64,000 bases of DNA, from NCBI RefSeq assembly GCF_900109465.1, contig NZ_FOAZ01000010.1, positions 1-64,000 of the forward strand, given 5' to 3'. The notes below the pieces were generated by a model, which worked only from the letters and a program-made list of their open reading frames with translations, was not told the origin of the DNA and did not search any database. This document shows positions 51,922 through 60,858 of the stretch, piece after piece. Every line of letters begins with the position of its first letter. Positions within the stretch are counted from its first letter, which is position 1. Position numbers and translations under genes: made by a program. The DNA comes from Streptacidiphilus jiangxiensis (GTDB taxonomy: Bacteria; Actinomycetota; Actinomycetes; Streptomycetales; Streptomycetaceae).

Positions 51922-53145
51922 ATGCGCAAGATCACCATCGTCGGTGCGGGCCAGTCCGGCCTGCAGCTCGGCCTCGGCCTGCTCGGCCACGGCTACGACG
52001 TGACCATCGTCTCGGACCGCACCGGCCAGGAGATACGCGAGGGTCGCGTCCTGTCGAGCCAGTGCATGTTCGGCACCGCCCTCGCCCACGAGCGGGTTCT
52101 CGGCCTGGACTTCTGGGACGCCGAGTGCCCGGCGGTCGAGGGCCTCGCGGTCAGCGTCGCGGACGGCGCGGGCGGGCGGGCGCTGGCCTGGTCGTCGCGG
52201 CTGGACGCGCCCGCGCGCTCGGTCGACCAGCGGGTCAAGATCCCCGCCTGGCTGGAGGAGTTCGAGCGCCGCGGTGGCACGGTGGTGCTGCGCGACGCCA
52301 CCGCCGAGGACCTGGAGGACTACGCCCGCACCAGCGACCTCGTGATCGTCGCCGCGGGCAAGGGCAAGATCACCGACGTCTTCGCCCGCGACTCCACCCG
52401 CTCCCCGTACGACCAGCCGCAGCGGGCCCTCGCCCTCACCTACGTGACCGGCATGGCGCCGCGACCGGACCACACCGCGGTGACCTTCAACATCGTCCCG
52501 GGCGTGGGCGAGTACTTCGCCTTCCCGGCGCTGACCACCAGTGGCCCCTGCGACATCATGGTCTTCGAGGGCGTCCCCGGCGGCCCGATGGACTGCTGGT
52601 CGGAGGTGACGACGCCCGAGCAGCACCTGGCCAGGTCCGTGGAGCTGCTGCGCGAGTTCTTCCCCTGGGAGGCCGAGCGCTGCGCCGACGTCGCGCTGAC
52701 GGACGCCGGCGGCGTGCTGGCCGGCCGGTTCGCGCCGGTCGTGCGCAAGCCCGCGGGCGTACTGCCGTCCGGCGCCCCGGTGCTGGGCCTGGCCGACGTG
52801 GTGGTCCTGAACGACCCCATCACCGGCCAGGGTTCCAACAACGCGAGCAAGTGCGCGGCGTCCTATCTCGCAAGCATCCTGGAGCACGGCAACCGGCCCT
52901 TCGACCGCGCCTTCATGGAGCAGACCTTCGCGCGGTACTGGGACTACGCCCAGTACGTGACGGCGTGGACCAACGCGCTGCTCGCCCCGCCGCCGCCGCA
53001 CGTGCTGCAGATCCTCGGCGCCGCCGCCCAGAGCCCGGTGGTCGCCCACCGCTTCGTCAACGGCTTCGACGACCCGCGGGACTTCTTCCACTGGCTGATG
53101 AACCCGGCGGCGACCGAGGCCTATCTCGCGGACGTCACGGGCTGA
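51922..53145 (+). CDS. styrene/indole monooxygenase StyA-like flavoprotein
   Basis: The 407-residue protein starts with an FAD-binding motif MRKITIVGAGQSGLQLGLGLL and matches the StyA family of two-component epoxidases throughout its length (StyA is about 415 residues). It contains the family segments SSQCMFGTALAHER, VVAAGKGKITDVF and NDPITGQGSNNASKCA. StyA needs reduced FAD from a reductase StyB; no StyB gene is nearby. The ATG at 51922 has AAGGA upstream. It is convergent with the NiCoT gene and overlaps it by 11 bases. Confidence 0.93.
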   Translation: MRKITIVGAGQSGLQLGLGLLGHGYDVTIVSDRTGQEIREGRVLSSQCMFGTALAHERVLGLDFWDAECPAVEGLAVSVADGAGGRALAWSSRLDAPARSVDQRVKIPAWLEEFERRGGTVVLRDATAEDLEDYARTSDLVIVAAGKGKITDVFARDSTRSPYDQPQRALALTYVTGMAPRPDHTAVTFNIVPGVGEYFAFPALTTSGPCDIMVFEGVPGGPMDCWSEVTTPEQHLARSVELLREFFPWEAERCADVALTDAGGVLAGRFAPVVRKPAGVLPSGAPVLGLADVVVLNDPITGQGSNNASKCAASYLASILEHGNRPFDRAFMEQTFARYWDYAQYVTAWTNALLAPPPPHVLQILGAAAQSPVVAHRFVNGFDDPRDFFHWLMNPAATEAYLADVTG

Positions 53146-54271
53146 CGGCCTCGTCCCCGGAGCGCTTCCAGCGGTGCTCGACCTTCGCCAGGCGCCAGTA
53201 GCCGAGCGCGCAGGCCCAGACCACCACGAAGAGCCCGACGATGACGAAGCCGACGTTGTTGAGGTCCACACCGGAGATCCACCCGGTGACCGGGTCGGTC
53301 AGGTCGAGCTGGTCGTGCAGGATGCCGACCAGCTCGATCGTCCCGATCAGGAACGCCACGGCGATCGACAGCCCGGTGATGGTGAGGTTGTAGTAGACCT
53401 TCCGCACCGGGTTGGAGAACGCCCAGTGGTAGGCGAAGTTCATGAACGTGCCGTCGAGGGTGTCGAACAGGCTCATGCCCGAGGCAAACAGCAGCGGCAG
53501 GCAGACGATCGCGTACCAGGGCAGTCCGGCGGCGGCGCCCGACCCGGCCATCACCATCAGCGTCACCTCGGTCGCGGTGTCGAAGCCGATGCCGAAGAGC
53601 ACGCCGATCGGGTACATCTGGCCCGGCCGGGAGATGGACCTGGTGAGCCGGCCCAGGATGCGGTTCATGAAGCCGCGGTTGTCCAGGTGCTTCTCCAGTT
53701 CGTGTTCGTCGAACTGGCCGGCGCGCATCGCCTTGAAGACCTTCCAGATCCCCACCAGCGCCACCAGGTTGAGCGCGGCGATCAGGTAGAGGAAGCTGCC
53801 CGAGGCCAAGGTGCTGACCGTGCCCAGGTTCTGACGGGCACTGGAGTTGTCGTTGGTCAGGTTGGTGGCCATCCGGATGCCGCCCGCGATGCCCGCCGCC
53901 AGCAGGATCACGATGCTGGAGTGGCCGAGGGCGAACCAGAAGCCCACCGAGATCGGGCGCTTGCCGTCCGCCATGAGCTTGCGGGTGGTGTTGTCGATCG
54001 CGGCGATGTGGTCGGCGTCGAAGGCATGCCGCATGCCGAGGGTGTACGCGGTCACCCCGAGCCCGAGGCCGAACACCTGGGTGCCGACCTTGTAGTGGTG
54101 CGGCACCACCATGAACGCCAGGATCCCGAAGCCGATCACGTGCATGGCCACGATCACGGCGAGCAGTCCGCCGGTGCGCCACCAGTCTCTTCTCTCCCAG
54201 CGCAGGACCGGCGTCGCCGGTATCGCGCCGGGCAGCACGGCAGTGGGGGCAGAGTTTTCGGGCAGGGTCAT
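53135..54271 (-). CDS. HoxN/NiCoT family cobalt/nickel permease under a cobalamin riboswitch
   Basis: The 378-residue secondary transporter has eight spans. The NiCoT signature HAFDADHIAAIDN (about residues 72-84) and GFWFALGHSSIV and IGFDTATEV are intact. The ATG at 54271 follows the riboswitch by 42 bases. Control by coenzyme B12 points to cobalt as the main cargo, although members also carry nickel. An ArsR-type sensor is divergent. High B12 would stop synthesis, which fits uptake for cobalamin synthesis. Confidence 0.94.
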   Translation of the reverse strand: MTLPENSAPTAVLPGAIPATPVLRWERRDWWRTGGLLAVIVAMHVIGFGILAFMVVPHHYKVGTQVFGLGLGVTAYTLGMRHAFDADHIAAIDNTTRKLMADGKRPISVGFWFALGHSSIVILLAAGIAGGIRMATNLTNDNSSARQNLGTVSTLASGSFLYLIAALNLVALVGIWKVFKAMRAGQFDEHELEKHLDNRGFMNRILGRLTRSISRPGQMYPIGVLFGIGFDTATEVTLMVMAGSGAAAGLPWYAIVCLPLLFASGMSLFDTLDGTFMNFAYHWAFSNPVRKVYYNLTITGLSIAVAFLIGTIELVGILHDQLDLTDPVTGWISGVDLNNVGFVIVGLFVVVWACALGYWRLAKVEHRWKRSGDEAVSP

Positions 54272-54313
54272 TCCAGGGCCAGCCTTCCAGCACCTCGTGG
54301 ACGGTTCTCGTGC

Positions 54314-54493
54314 GTGCCGTGGCCGGTCTCCTGGCTGACGGGTGAAGCGTCCACGCACGTGGCCTTCCCAGGCGCTGGCTGCGCCCAGTGACCCCCGGAC
54401 CCTGACGGGTCACGGGAACGGTGCGAGGACTTCCCGATCACAGTGGCGAGGGCCGCTCCGGACTTGAACCGGTCTTCCCGAACACCACGGCAC
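54314..54493 (-). promoter_or_regulatory. cobalamin (AdoCbl) riboswitch
   Basis: Read on the minus strand, the closing stem GTGCCGTGG (54485-54493) pairs with CCACGGCAC (54314-54322) with nine perfect pairs. Inside are the conserved GGTTC-x-GTCCGGAGCGGCC and GCCACTGTGATCGGGAAG blocks (about 54428-54470) and, near the end, the B12 box GTCAGCCAGGAGACCGGCC (54321-54339). This is a complete class I-like cobalamin aptamer, and it lies directly upstream of the permease gene, whose translation it should repress when coenzyme B12 is high. Confidence 0.93.
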
Positions 54494-54532
54494 CACCACC
54501 CTAGAAGCGGTGACGAAAGCTCACAAGCCTGC

Positions 54533-54548
54533 ACACATGCGCAGGTGT
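54533..54548. promoter_or_regulatory. 16-base palindrome, probable ArsR operator
   Basis: ACACATGC and GCAGGTGT are inverted copies with one mismatch. The site lies 38 bases before the ArsR gene and 40 bases upstream of the riboswitch 5-prime end, so it could control both directions. Confidence 0.5.
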
Positions 54549-54585
54549 CGAGAGGTGTTGCAGATCACCCCCGCGGCCGGGTGAA

Positions 54586-54984
54586 ATGGCCCGCATGCAT
54601 CTCCTTCCCGCCGACCGCGCCCACCGCAAGGCCATCGACGACCACACCGTCTGCGCGGCCATCGAGGGCATCGAGGGCGTCGGCGGCCCCGATGCCCTGG
54701 ACGCATGGGCCGAACGGTTCTCCCTGCTGAGCGAGCCGCACCGGCTCACCGTGCTGCTCGCCCTGCACCACGCGGGCCCGATCGCGGTCACCGACCTGGC
54801 GACCGCGACCGGCATCAGCGACACCGCCGTCTCGCAGATCCTGCGACTGCTCCGCGTCTCCGGCTCGGCCGCGGCGGAGAAGGACGGCCGCATCGTCCGC
54901 TACCGCCTGACCGACCCCCTGTTGGCCACCCTCCTCGACGGCGTTCACGCACCCGCGACGCCCTCGGCGGGCGCGGTCGAGTAG
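54586..54984 (+). CDS. ArsR/SmtB family metal-responsive regulator
   Basis: The 132-residue protein is a compact winged helix: LLSEPHRLTVLLALHHAGPIAVTDLATATGISDTAVSQILRLLR, then a DGRIVRYRLTD wing. Position suggests a cobalt/nickel sensor next to the NiCoT permease; candidate ligands are His and Asp residues in the N-terminal AHRKAIDDHTVC. Whether it controls the permease, itself or both cannot be told. The ATG at 54595 is an alternative start. Its stop lies 22 bases from the convergent Hsp70 stop. Confidence 0.9.
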   Translation: MARMHLLPADRAHRKAIDDHTVCAAIEGIEGVGGPDALDAWAERFSLLSEPHRLTVLLALHHAGPIAVTDLATATGISDTAVSQILRLLRVSGSAAAEKDGRIVRYRLTDPLLATLLDGVHAPATPSAGAVE

Positions 54985-55006
54985 CCCAGCGCCACTGCTT
55001 CGAGCA

Positions 55007-57565
55007 CTACCCCTCCGAGCGCTGCTCCTCCGGGCGGACGAGGCGGGGCGGCCGGACGCGGTGCGCGTCGAGCTGCGTGTCGAGCTCCGGCTGGAGTACC
55101 AGGAACCGGTCCAGGGCCTGTCGGCGCCGGTGGTCGTCGGCCGCCGCGTGGGCCGCGTCGAGGTCCCGCTTGGCATCCTCGATGTCACGGCGCAGGCGCG
55201 GCTGCAGCCGGTCCTGGTCGGCGAAGGCACAGGCGTAGACGACGCGGCGCAGGTCCGCACCGAGGGCGGCGGCCTCGTCGCGGATGTGCTCGGCGATGCG
55301 GTACGCGCGGTCCAGGTCGGCGACGTCGCGAGCGCGGCGCAGGTCGTCGTAGAGCGCGCCGAGGCGCTCGCGCGCTTCCGGAGCCATCAGCGCGGCCAGG
55401 TGGTGCCGGTACAGGGAGGCGTCGGCGGCCTGGTCCCGGACGAAGGACTGGTGGCGGCGCTGCCGGTCGGCGTCGTCCAGGAAGGTGTCCAGGGAGTCCT
55501 GGATGCCCTCCCCCGCGAGCAGCCGGTCGAGCTTGCCCAAGGTGGCCTGGTGCAGGTCCAACTCCGCCTCCGTGAGCTCGCGGTGCCACCGCTCCACGAA
55601 GTGCGCCAGGTCCCGCTTGACCTCGCCGGCCCGGGCGCGGATGCGCGGCGGCACGACGCTGCGGCGGAAGTGCTGCACGACGAACTGCTCGCCCTCCAGG
55701 CTGGCGCGGACGACGACCAGCCGGTCGGCGGAGAGCTCGACCGAGACGGTCAGCCGACGCGTCCCGCTGATGCCGGACGGCAGACCGCAGTGCACGGCAC
55801 CGAACGGCTGGTTGCGTTCGGCGTGGCGGAACTCGCCCTCGTAGAAGGCCAGTTCCAGGGTGTCGCCGGTGCTGGCGTTGAGCGTGTAGGTGCGCAGCAC
55901 CGGCTCGAACGGGTAGGGCGTGCCCTTCTCCACCAGGACGGACATCCGGCCGTCCTTGAGCCGCAGGCCGAGCGGGTGGGCCGTCACGTTCTGCGGGTCC
56001 GCGACGGGGAACGGCTCGTCGCAGAAGCGGCAGGCCGTGACACCGGCCGGGTTGGTCTCGTCGCAGGAGGCGCAGCGCAGGCCGTCCGCGCCCCCGCCCG
56101 CACCGTCCGCCGTGACGGGCGTGGCCGGTCCGGGCAGCGCGGTGCCGCAGGCGGGGCAGAGCTCGCTGCCGACGAGCACCGGCAGGTGGCAGTTCGGGCA
56201 GTTCTGGGTGTCCGGGCCGGCGGCGGCGTCCCGGGCCGGGACCCCGTCCTCCGGCTCCGCGTCGGGCAGGGCGCCGTCGCAGACCGGGCAGGTGTCGCGG
56301 CTCGCGTCCGCGGGGACGTGGCAGGTCGGGCAGTCCACCGTCGGCCGACCGACCAGTCGCGCCCCGCAACCCGCACAGTCGCTCGCCTCCGGCGGGCACG
56401 TGGTCAGGCAGTGCGGGCACTCCAACTCGCCCAGCAGGGCCGCCTGGACGGCCGCGCCCTGCGCGACGCAGAGCATCGGGTCGATGTCGGTCCGCAGCTT
56501 CGCCGCGCCGAAGACGGCGCCGAGCCGCTCCCGCACCAGCGGCACGGAGCTGGATCCGCCGACGAGCAGCACGTGGTCGATGTCCTCGGGCAGCAGGGAG
56601 GCGTTCCGCAGCGTCGCCGTGACCTCCCCGACGGTCGCTCCGACCTGCGGCTCGATCAGCTTCTCCAGGACCTCGCGCCCCACGGTGGTGTGGAAGTTGA
56701 CCGCCCCCGCGCCGAACGCGGGCAGCACCAGCTCCGCGCTGCCCGCCCGGGAGAGCCGGATCTTGAGCTGCTCGGCGTGGACCCGCAGCAGCCGGGCGTC
56801 GCCCGGGAGCGGCTCGTAGTCGGGGTGCCCGGCGCGCAGCTCCTGCTCCAGGTGCCCGGCCAGCAGGTGGTCGAAGTCCTCGCCGCCGAGCAGTCGGTCG
56901 CCGCCGAGCGCGAGGTTGTCGGTGAGCTCGGTGACCAGCGTCAGCACGGAGACGTCGAAGGTGCCGCCGCCGAGGTCGTAGACGACGATCGTCGGCGCGT
57001 CGTCGGTGCCCGCGGTGTAGCCGTGGGCGAGCGCCGCGGCCGTCGGCTCCGGCAGGACGCGCGCGACGTGGAAACCGGCCAGCTGCCCCGCGTCGCGGGT
57101 CGCGGCGATCTGCGGCTCGTGGAAGTACGCGGGCACGGTGATCACGGCCCGGTCGAAGCGCTCCCCGGTACGGGCCTCGGCATCACGCTTGATCCGGCGC
57201 AGGATCATCGCGGAGATCTGGGTCGGCGTGTAGTCCCGCCCGCCCAGCCGCACCAGGACTCCGCCGTCGGCGGCCCCGCTGACCGCGTATCCCCCGGCCC
57301 CCAGGTGCTCGACGGCCCGCCGCACCTCAGGATCCTCGAACTGCCTTCCCATCAGCCGTTTGACGGCCCATACGACGTCCTGCCCGACGGCCCTGCGGCC
57401 GAGGGCCGCCGCCCCGACGAGCAGACTCCCGTCGCCGTCGAGCGCCACGACGGACGGCGTGGCGGCCTCGCCGTCCCGGTTGAGGATGACCTCGGCGCTG
57501 CCGTGGCTCATCCAGGCGGCGACGGAGTTGGTGGTACCCAGGTCGATGCCGAGTGTCCGGTGCAC
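55007..57565 (-). CDS. Hsp70-family chaperone with four zinc ribbons between ATPase and substrate domains
   Basis: The 852-residue protein has a complete Hsp70 ATPase domain (1-380: GIDLGTTNS, VPAYF, VYDLGGGTFDVS, LLVGGSSSVPL). The interdomain linker is replaced by a 135-residue segment with four double-CxxC zinc ribbons at 383-400, 412-429, 456-473 and 498-515. A substrate-binding beta domain follows (about 525-630; compare HPLGLRLKDGRMSVLVEKGTPYP with canonical Hsp70), then a long helical, Arg/Asp-rich C-terminus with coiled-coil character. It is the last gene of a four-gene operon. The ribbons probably recognise a client or nucleic acid; this is inferred. Confidence 0.93.
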   Translation of the reverse strand: MHRTLGIDLGTTNSVAAWMSHGSAEVILNRDGEAATPSVVALDGDGSLLVGAAALGRRAVGQDVVWAVKRLMGRQFEDPEVRRAVEHLGAGGYAVSGAADGGVLVRLGGRDYTPTQISAMILRRIKRDAEARTGERFDRAVITVPAYFHEPQIAATRDAGQLAGFHVARVLPEPTAAALAHGYTAGTDDAPTIVVYDLGGGTFDVSVLTLVTELTDNLALGGDRLLGGEDFDHLLAGHLEQELRAGHPDYEPLPGDARLLRVHAEQLKIRLSRAGSAELVLPAFGAGAVNFHTTVGREVLEKLIEPQVGATVGEVTATLRNASLLPEDIDHVLLVGGSSSVPLVRERLGAVFGAAKLRTDIDPMLCVAQGAAVQAALLGELECPHCLTTCPPEASDCAGCGARLVGRPTVDCPTCHVPADASRDTCPVCDGALPDAEPEDGVPARDAAAGPDTQNCPNCHLPVLVGSELCPACGTALPGPATPVTADGAGGGADGLRCASCDETNPAGVTACRFCDEPFPVADPQNVTAHPLGLRLKDGRMSVLVEKGTPYPFEPVLRTYTLNASTGDTLELAFYEGEFRHAERNQPFGAVHCGLPSGISGTRRLTVSVELSADRLVVVRASLEGEQFVVQHFRRSVVPPRIRARAGEVKRDLAHFVERWHRELTEAELDLHQATLGKLDRLLAGEGIQDSLDTFLDDADRQRRHQSFVRDQAADASLYRHHLAALMAPEARERLGALYDDLRRARDVADLDRAYRIAEHIRDEAAALGADLRRVVYACAFADQDRLQPRLRRDIEDAKRDLDAAHAAADDHRRRQALDRFLVLQPELDTQLDAHRVRPPRLVRPEEQRSEG

Positions 57566-57633
57566 GGTTCGTGTTCCTCACGGGGTCGAGCGGGCGGATG
57601 GCAGGGATGGACGACGAACGGGCGGAGCCTTGC

Positions 57634-58449
57634 TCAGCGCAGCCGTCTCCGCCGCGCCTCGACGCCCCACCGCGCCCGCCCACGGTGGCGCGGCAGCCCG
57701 GCAGCACGCGGCGCGCGCGGTGACGGCAGTGATGGCGTGGCCCCGCGGCGGCCTGCCCGTGGCGCGGGCACCGAGACCCCTCCCGCCCCATCCGGCTCCG
57801 CCGGGTCACCCGCAGCAGCGAGGTACGACCAGGCGGGATCGGGCGCCACGTCGGACCCGGCTCCCGGACCGTCCGCCACGACGCCGGCCGCCTCCTCCGC
57901 CGGGGGCGCCGCCGGGTCGCCCGCAGGGGCGGCCTGCGACCGGACGGGATCGGGCTCGGGATCGGGTTCCGGGGGGACCGCGATGACGACCTCCGCGCGG
58001 CGGAGCATGTCCGGGCCGAGGAGGAAGCCGCTGCGGCGTTCCTCGAGGACGGTGCCGGGGGCGGCGTCCGAGGTCGGCCGGACGGCGACGACGTCGGCGA
58101 CCTCCGCGCCCGCGCCGGAGCCGAGGAGTTCCAGGGGGCGGACGTCGGCGTCGCGCAGGCGGAGCCGCAGCAGTTCGTCGATCGACTCCAGTTGGTCGCA
58201 GAGCTGCCGCAGCGCCGTGCGGTCGGGCTGGGGCGCGCCCGGGGTCGCGGCCCGGTCGAGCCAGGCGCGGGTGCGCAGGAGGGCGTCGTCGACGTCCAGG
58301 AGGCCCAGGAGCAGACCACGGGCCCGCCGGGCCTGCTCGCTCTGCTGACGTTGCAGCCGCGTCTCCAGCGCCGCGCAGCGGCGGCGCAGGAACTCCGCGT
58401 CCTCGGCGTCGGCGGAGGCGTCGGCGGAGGCTTCGGGCGGACGGTTCAT
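57634..58449 (-). CDS. GrpE-like nucleotide exchange factor
   Basis: The 271-residue protein has an N-terminal coiled coil (about 15-48, FLRRRCAALETRLQRQQSEQ), a helical middle, and a beta segment at 131-157 (PGTVLEERRSGFLLGPDMLRRAEVVIA-like) that matches the GrpE beta domain end GYLL-x-LRxAxVVVA. The C-terminal 110 residues are Ala/Pro/Arg-rich and disordered. It lies 68 bases upstream of the Hsp70 gene, and its start overlaps the preceding stop by four bases, so it should be the exchange factor of that Hsp70. Confidence 0.82.
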   Translation of the reverse strand: MNRPPEASADASADAEDAEFLRRRCAALETRLQRQQSEQARRARGLLLGLLDVDDALLRTRAWLDRAATPGAPQPDRTALRQLCDQLESIDELLRLRLRDADVRPLELLGSGAGAEVADVVAVRPTSDAAPGTVLEERRSGFLLGPDMLRRAEVVIAVPPEPDPEPDPVRSQAAPAGDPAAPPAEEAAGVVADGPGAGSDVAPDPAWSYLAAAGDPAEPDGAGGVSVPAPRAGRRGATPSLPSPRAPRAAGLPRHRGRARWGVEARRRRLR

Positions 58450-60767
58450 CGGTGCTCCGGTTCCTCTACGCGGGACGTGGGCGTGGACGTCGGGGCCTGG
58501 GGCAGCAGTTCCGCCAAGCCTGGTACCAACGCGTGCAACGCGCCGACGTGTTGGTCGACGAGCTCGCGGGCGCGCAGCACCAGGCCTCGCTCACCGGGCC
58601 CGGTGAGCGCCGCGTGGCCGGCCAGCGGCTCGAACAGGTCGGCCAGGCACCGCCGTTCGGCGTTGGCGAGCACGCTGCGCGCGGCGGAGAGCCGCCTCTT
58701 GCGCTCGGGATCCCGACCTGCGGCCTTCAGGCCGCGTACGTAGGCGGCCTGCACGGCCGAGCCGTCGGCGCCGAGGTCCACGCCCAGGACCCGGTAGGGC
58801 GAGGCCGGTTCGGCGGGTGGTCCGGCCTCGGGGTCCTCCTCCGCGTCGCCGTCGGCGGCGGGGGCGGTGCGCGGGCGCCAGTCCGGATCGCCGGGCACGG
58901 GGGGCGGCACGGGCGTGGGCAGCACCGCGCCCGAGGGCACGCGGGCGAGGGCGGCGGCCAGGTCGGCGACCAGCTCCGGGCTGTCGGGCAGCAGGCGCGC
59001 GGCGCGTTGCAGCACGCTCACATAGGACTTCCAGGAGGACCGGTCGGCGCGGTGGCGCAGCAACCCCCATTGGCGGGCGGCCTGCTCGACGCCCGTCCGG
59101 TGTTTCGCCAGTCGGGCACCGCAGGCGGCCGCCTGCTCGAAGTCCTCGAAGGCGCCCTGCCAGTCGCGGGCCTCCAGCCGCTGCCCGGCCCGGCCGACGA
59201 GCGCCGCCGCGAGCAGCCGGTGCAGCTCCTGCCGGTGGTCGCCCGCGGCGAGGGCCACGGGAGAGGCCACGGCGTGGCTCTCGACGGACTCGACGGCGTC
59301 GTTGAAGCGCCGCTCGCGAAGCAGATGCACGTGCGGGCCGTAGCGGTCATAGAGCTCGACGACCGCCTGGAACTCGGCGGAGCGGTGCAGGCGGGCCCGG
59401 ACCCGGTCGACGTTCGGCGTGCTCCAGCGGACCAGCAGCCGGGGCGCCGCCTCGTGCCAGCCCCCGGGCAGCGGGCCGGGGTGGAGCAGGTCCAGCATCG
59501 CGTCGAGGAACTCGGGGCCACCGAGCAGCGCGTGGCCGGGCTCCCGCCGGCCGGCGGTCTCGGTCCCCGCGGCCAGCGCGGTGAGCCGTCGGACCGCGGA
59601 CTGCTCGACCTCCCAAGCGAGTTCGAGACGCTGGTAGGCGGGCGGACGGATCAGCGCGTCCAGCGCGCGCAGCCGGGTGAGGATCTCCTCCGCGAAGGCG
59701 GAGCGGGCCTGGTCGCGTTCGGTGGCGGTGAGCGTGCGGCCGGTGACGCGGGCAAGGGCGTCCCAGTAGGCGTCGCCGGCCAGCGCGGCGCACAGGCAGC
59801 CGACGGCCTTGCCGGCGGACTCGCGGGCGAGGTGGGTGTTCCGTTCGTGCGGCGCCCTGGCGAGCGAGGCCAGGCCGACGGCGTGCGCCAGCACCGCGTC
59901 GTCGGGGGTCACGGCCCAGGCGGCCTCCCACAGGGACGCCGCGACGAACGGGCGGCCGGCGTCGGCCGCCGCGCGGGCGGCGCGCAGCCGCATCTCGGCG
60001 AGCACGTCGGCGAACCCGTCGACGCCGTCGACCAGCGCGAACACCCGCGTGGCGGGGGACGGGCGCTGGGGCCGGCGCCGAACCAGGTCGTCGTCGGCCC
60101 ACGCCTGGGCGTCGCCGTGCTCGACCTCGGCGGCGATCCTGCGCAGCAGCATCGCCCGGAACACCCCGAGGCCCTCCTCGGGCAACTCGTCCGGGTCGAC
60201 GACCAGGCCGCGCAGCACGTCGCTCAGCAGCCGCGCCTCCTCGCAGTCGGCGAGCCGCGCCCACCGGTCGATGACCTGCTCGGCGGCGGCGCTGCCGCCG
60301 AGGACCACGGCCGCGCGGGCGAGATTGCCGAGCCCCGTCCACAGGCAGTCGTCGCAGCGCCCGGGGCCGTCGGCGCCGACCAAGCCGTCACGGCGGATCA
60401 CGCCGTGCTCGGCGCAGCAGGGCCGGTGGCACTGGCCGCAGCGCAGCCGCACCCGCCCGGCGCAGCCGCCGACGCGGCAGGAGACGCCCGTCGGCGGGAT
60501 GGGGAGCAGCAGCGCGGCCGTGTCGGCCTCCAAGGCCTCGCGGTACCAGGTGACGCTCTGTTCCCAGTCCCCCGCGCGGGCGGCGAGGTGACCGCGGGCG
60601 GCGGCGTAGGCGGGCCGGAACTCGGGCGGCACGCCCTCGGCCCTGGTCTCCAGCACCCGCAGCAGCCCCACGGCCTGCGCGTACCGTCCCGCGACGAGCG
60701 CCCGCGCGGCGCGGCTCAGGAGGAGCGTCGGCCGCTCGCCCGACTCCTGGCGCCCCGCTGCCGCCAC
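58446..60767 (-). CDS. TPR/zinc-finger protein with HPD-less J-like domain
   Basis: The 773-residue protein starts at GTG 60767, six bases after GGGGGAG. It has N-terminal TPR-like helices (1-90), a Cys-rich zinc finger (97-141: C-x4-C, CxxC, CC, CDDC), a long helical repeat region to about 610, and a C-terminal J-like domain at about 656-713 beginning SPYRVLGVDLGADGSAVQAAY. The HPD tripeptide that activates Hsp70 is replaced by GRDPERK, so it may bind but not stimulate normally, or may work with another factor. Its stop overlaps the GrpE-like start (ATGA). It is the likely cochaperone or client adaptor of the zinc-ribbon Hsp70. Confidence 0.85.
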   Translation of the reverse strand: MAAAGRQESGERPTLLLSRAARALVAGRYAQAVGLLRVLETRAEGVPPEFRPAYAAARGHLAARAGDWEQSVTWYREALEADTAALLLPIPPTGVSCRVGGCAGRVRLRCGQCHRPCCAEHGVIRRDGLVGADGPGRCDDCLWTGLGNLARAAVVLGGSAAAEQVIDRWARLADCEEARLLSDVLRGLVVDPDELPEEGLGVFRAMLLRRIAAEVEHGDAQAWADDDLVRRRPQRPSPATRVFALVDGVDGFADVLAEMRLRAARAAADAGRPFVAASLWEAAWAVTPDDAVLAHAVGLASLARAPHERNTHLARESAGKAVGCLCAALAGDAYWDALARVTGRTLTATERDQARSAFAEEILTRLRALDALIRPPAYQRLELAWEVEQSAVRRLTALAAGTETAGRREPGHALLGGPEFLDAMLDLLHPGPLPGGWHEAAPRLLVRWSTPNVDRVRARLHRSAEFQAVVELYDRYGPHVHLLRERRFNDAVESVESHAVASPVALAAGDHRQELHRLLAAALVGRAGQRLEARDWQGAFEDFEQAAACGARLAKHRTGVEQAARQWGLLRHRADRSSWKSYVSVLQRAARLLPDSPELVADLAAALARVPSGAVLPTPVPPPVPGDPDWRPRTAPAADGDAEEDPEAGPPAEPASPYRVLGVDLGADGSAVQAAYVRGLKAAGRDPERKRRLSAARSVLANAERRCLADLFEPLAGHAALTGPGERGLVLRARELVDQHVGALHALVPGLAELLPQAPTSTPTSRVEEPEHR

Positions 60768-60858
60768 CGTCCGCTCCCCCCGAAGCACGCGGTGGACCAC
60801 GGGGGGCCACACCGTCCATTCTGCATGGTACAAGGACCTGCTGACATTCCGTCCGCGC

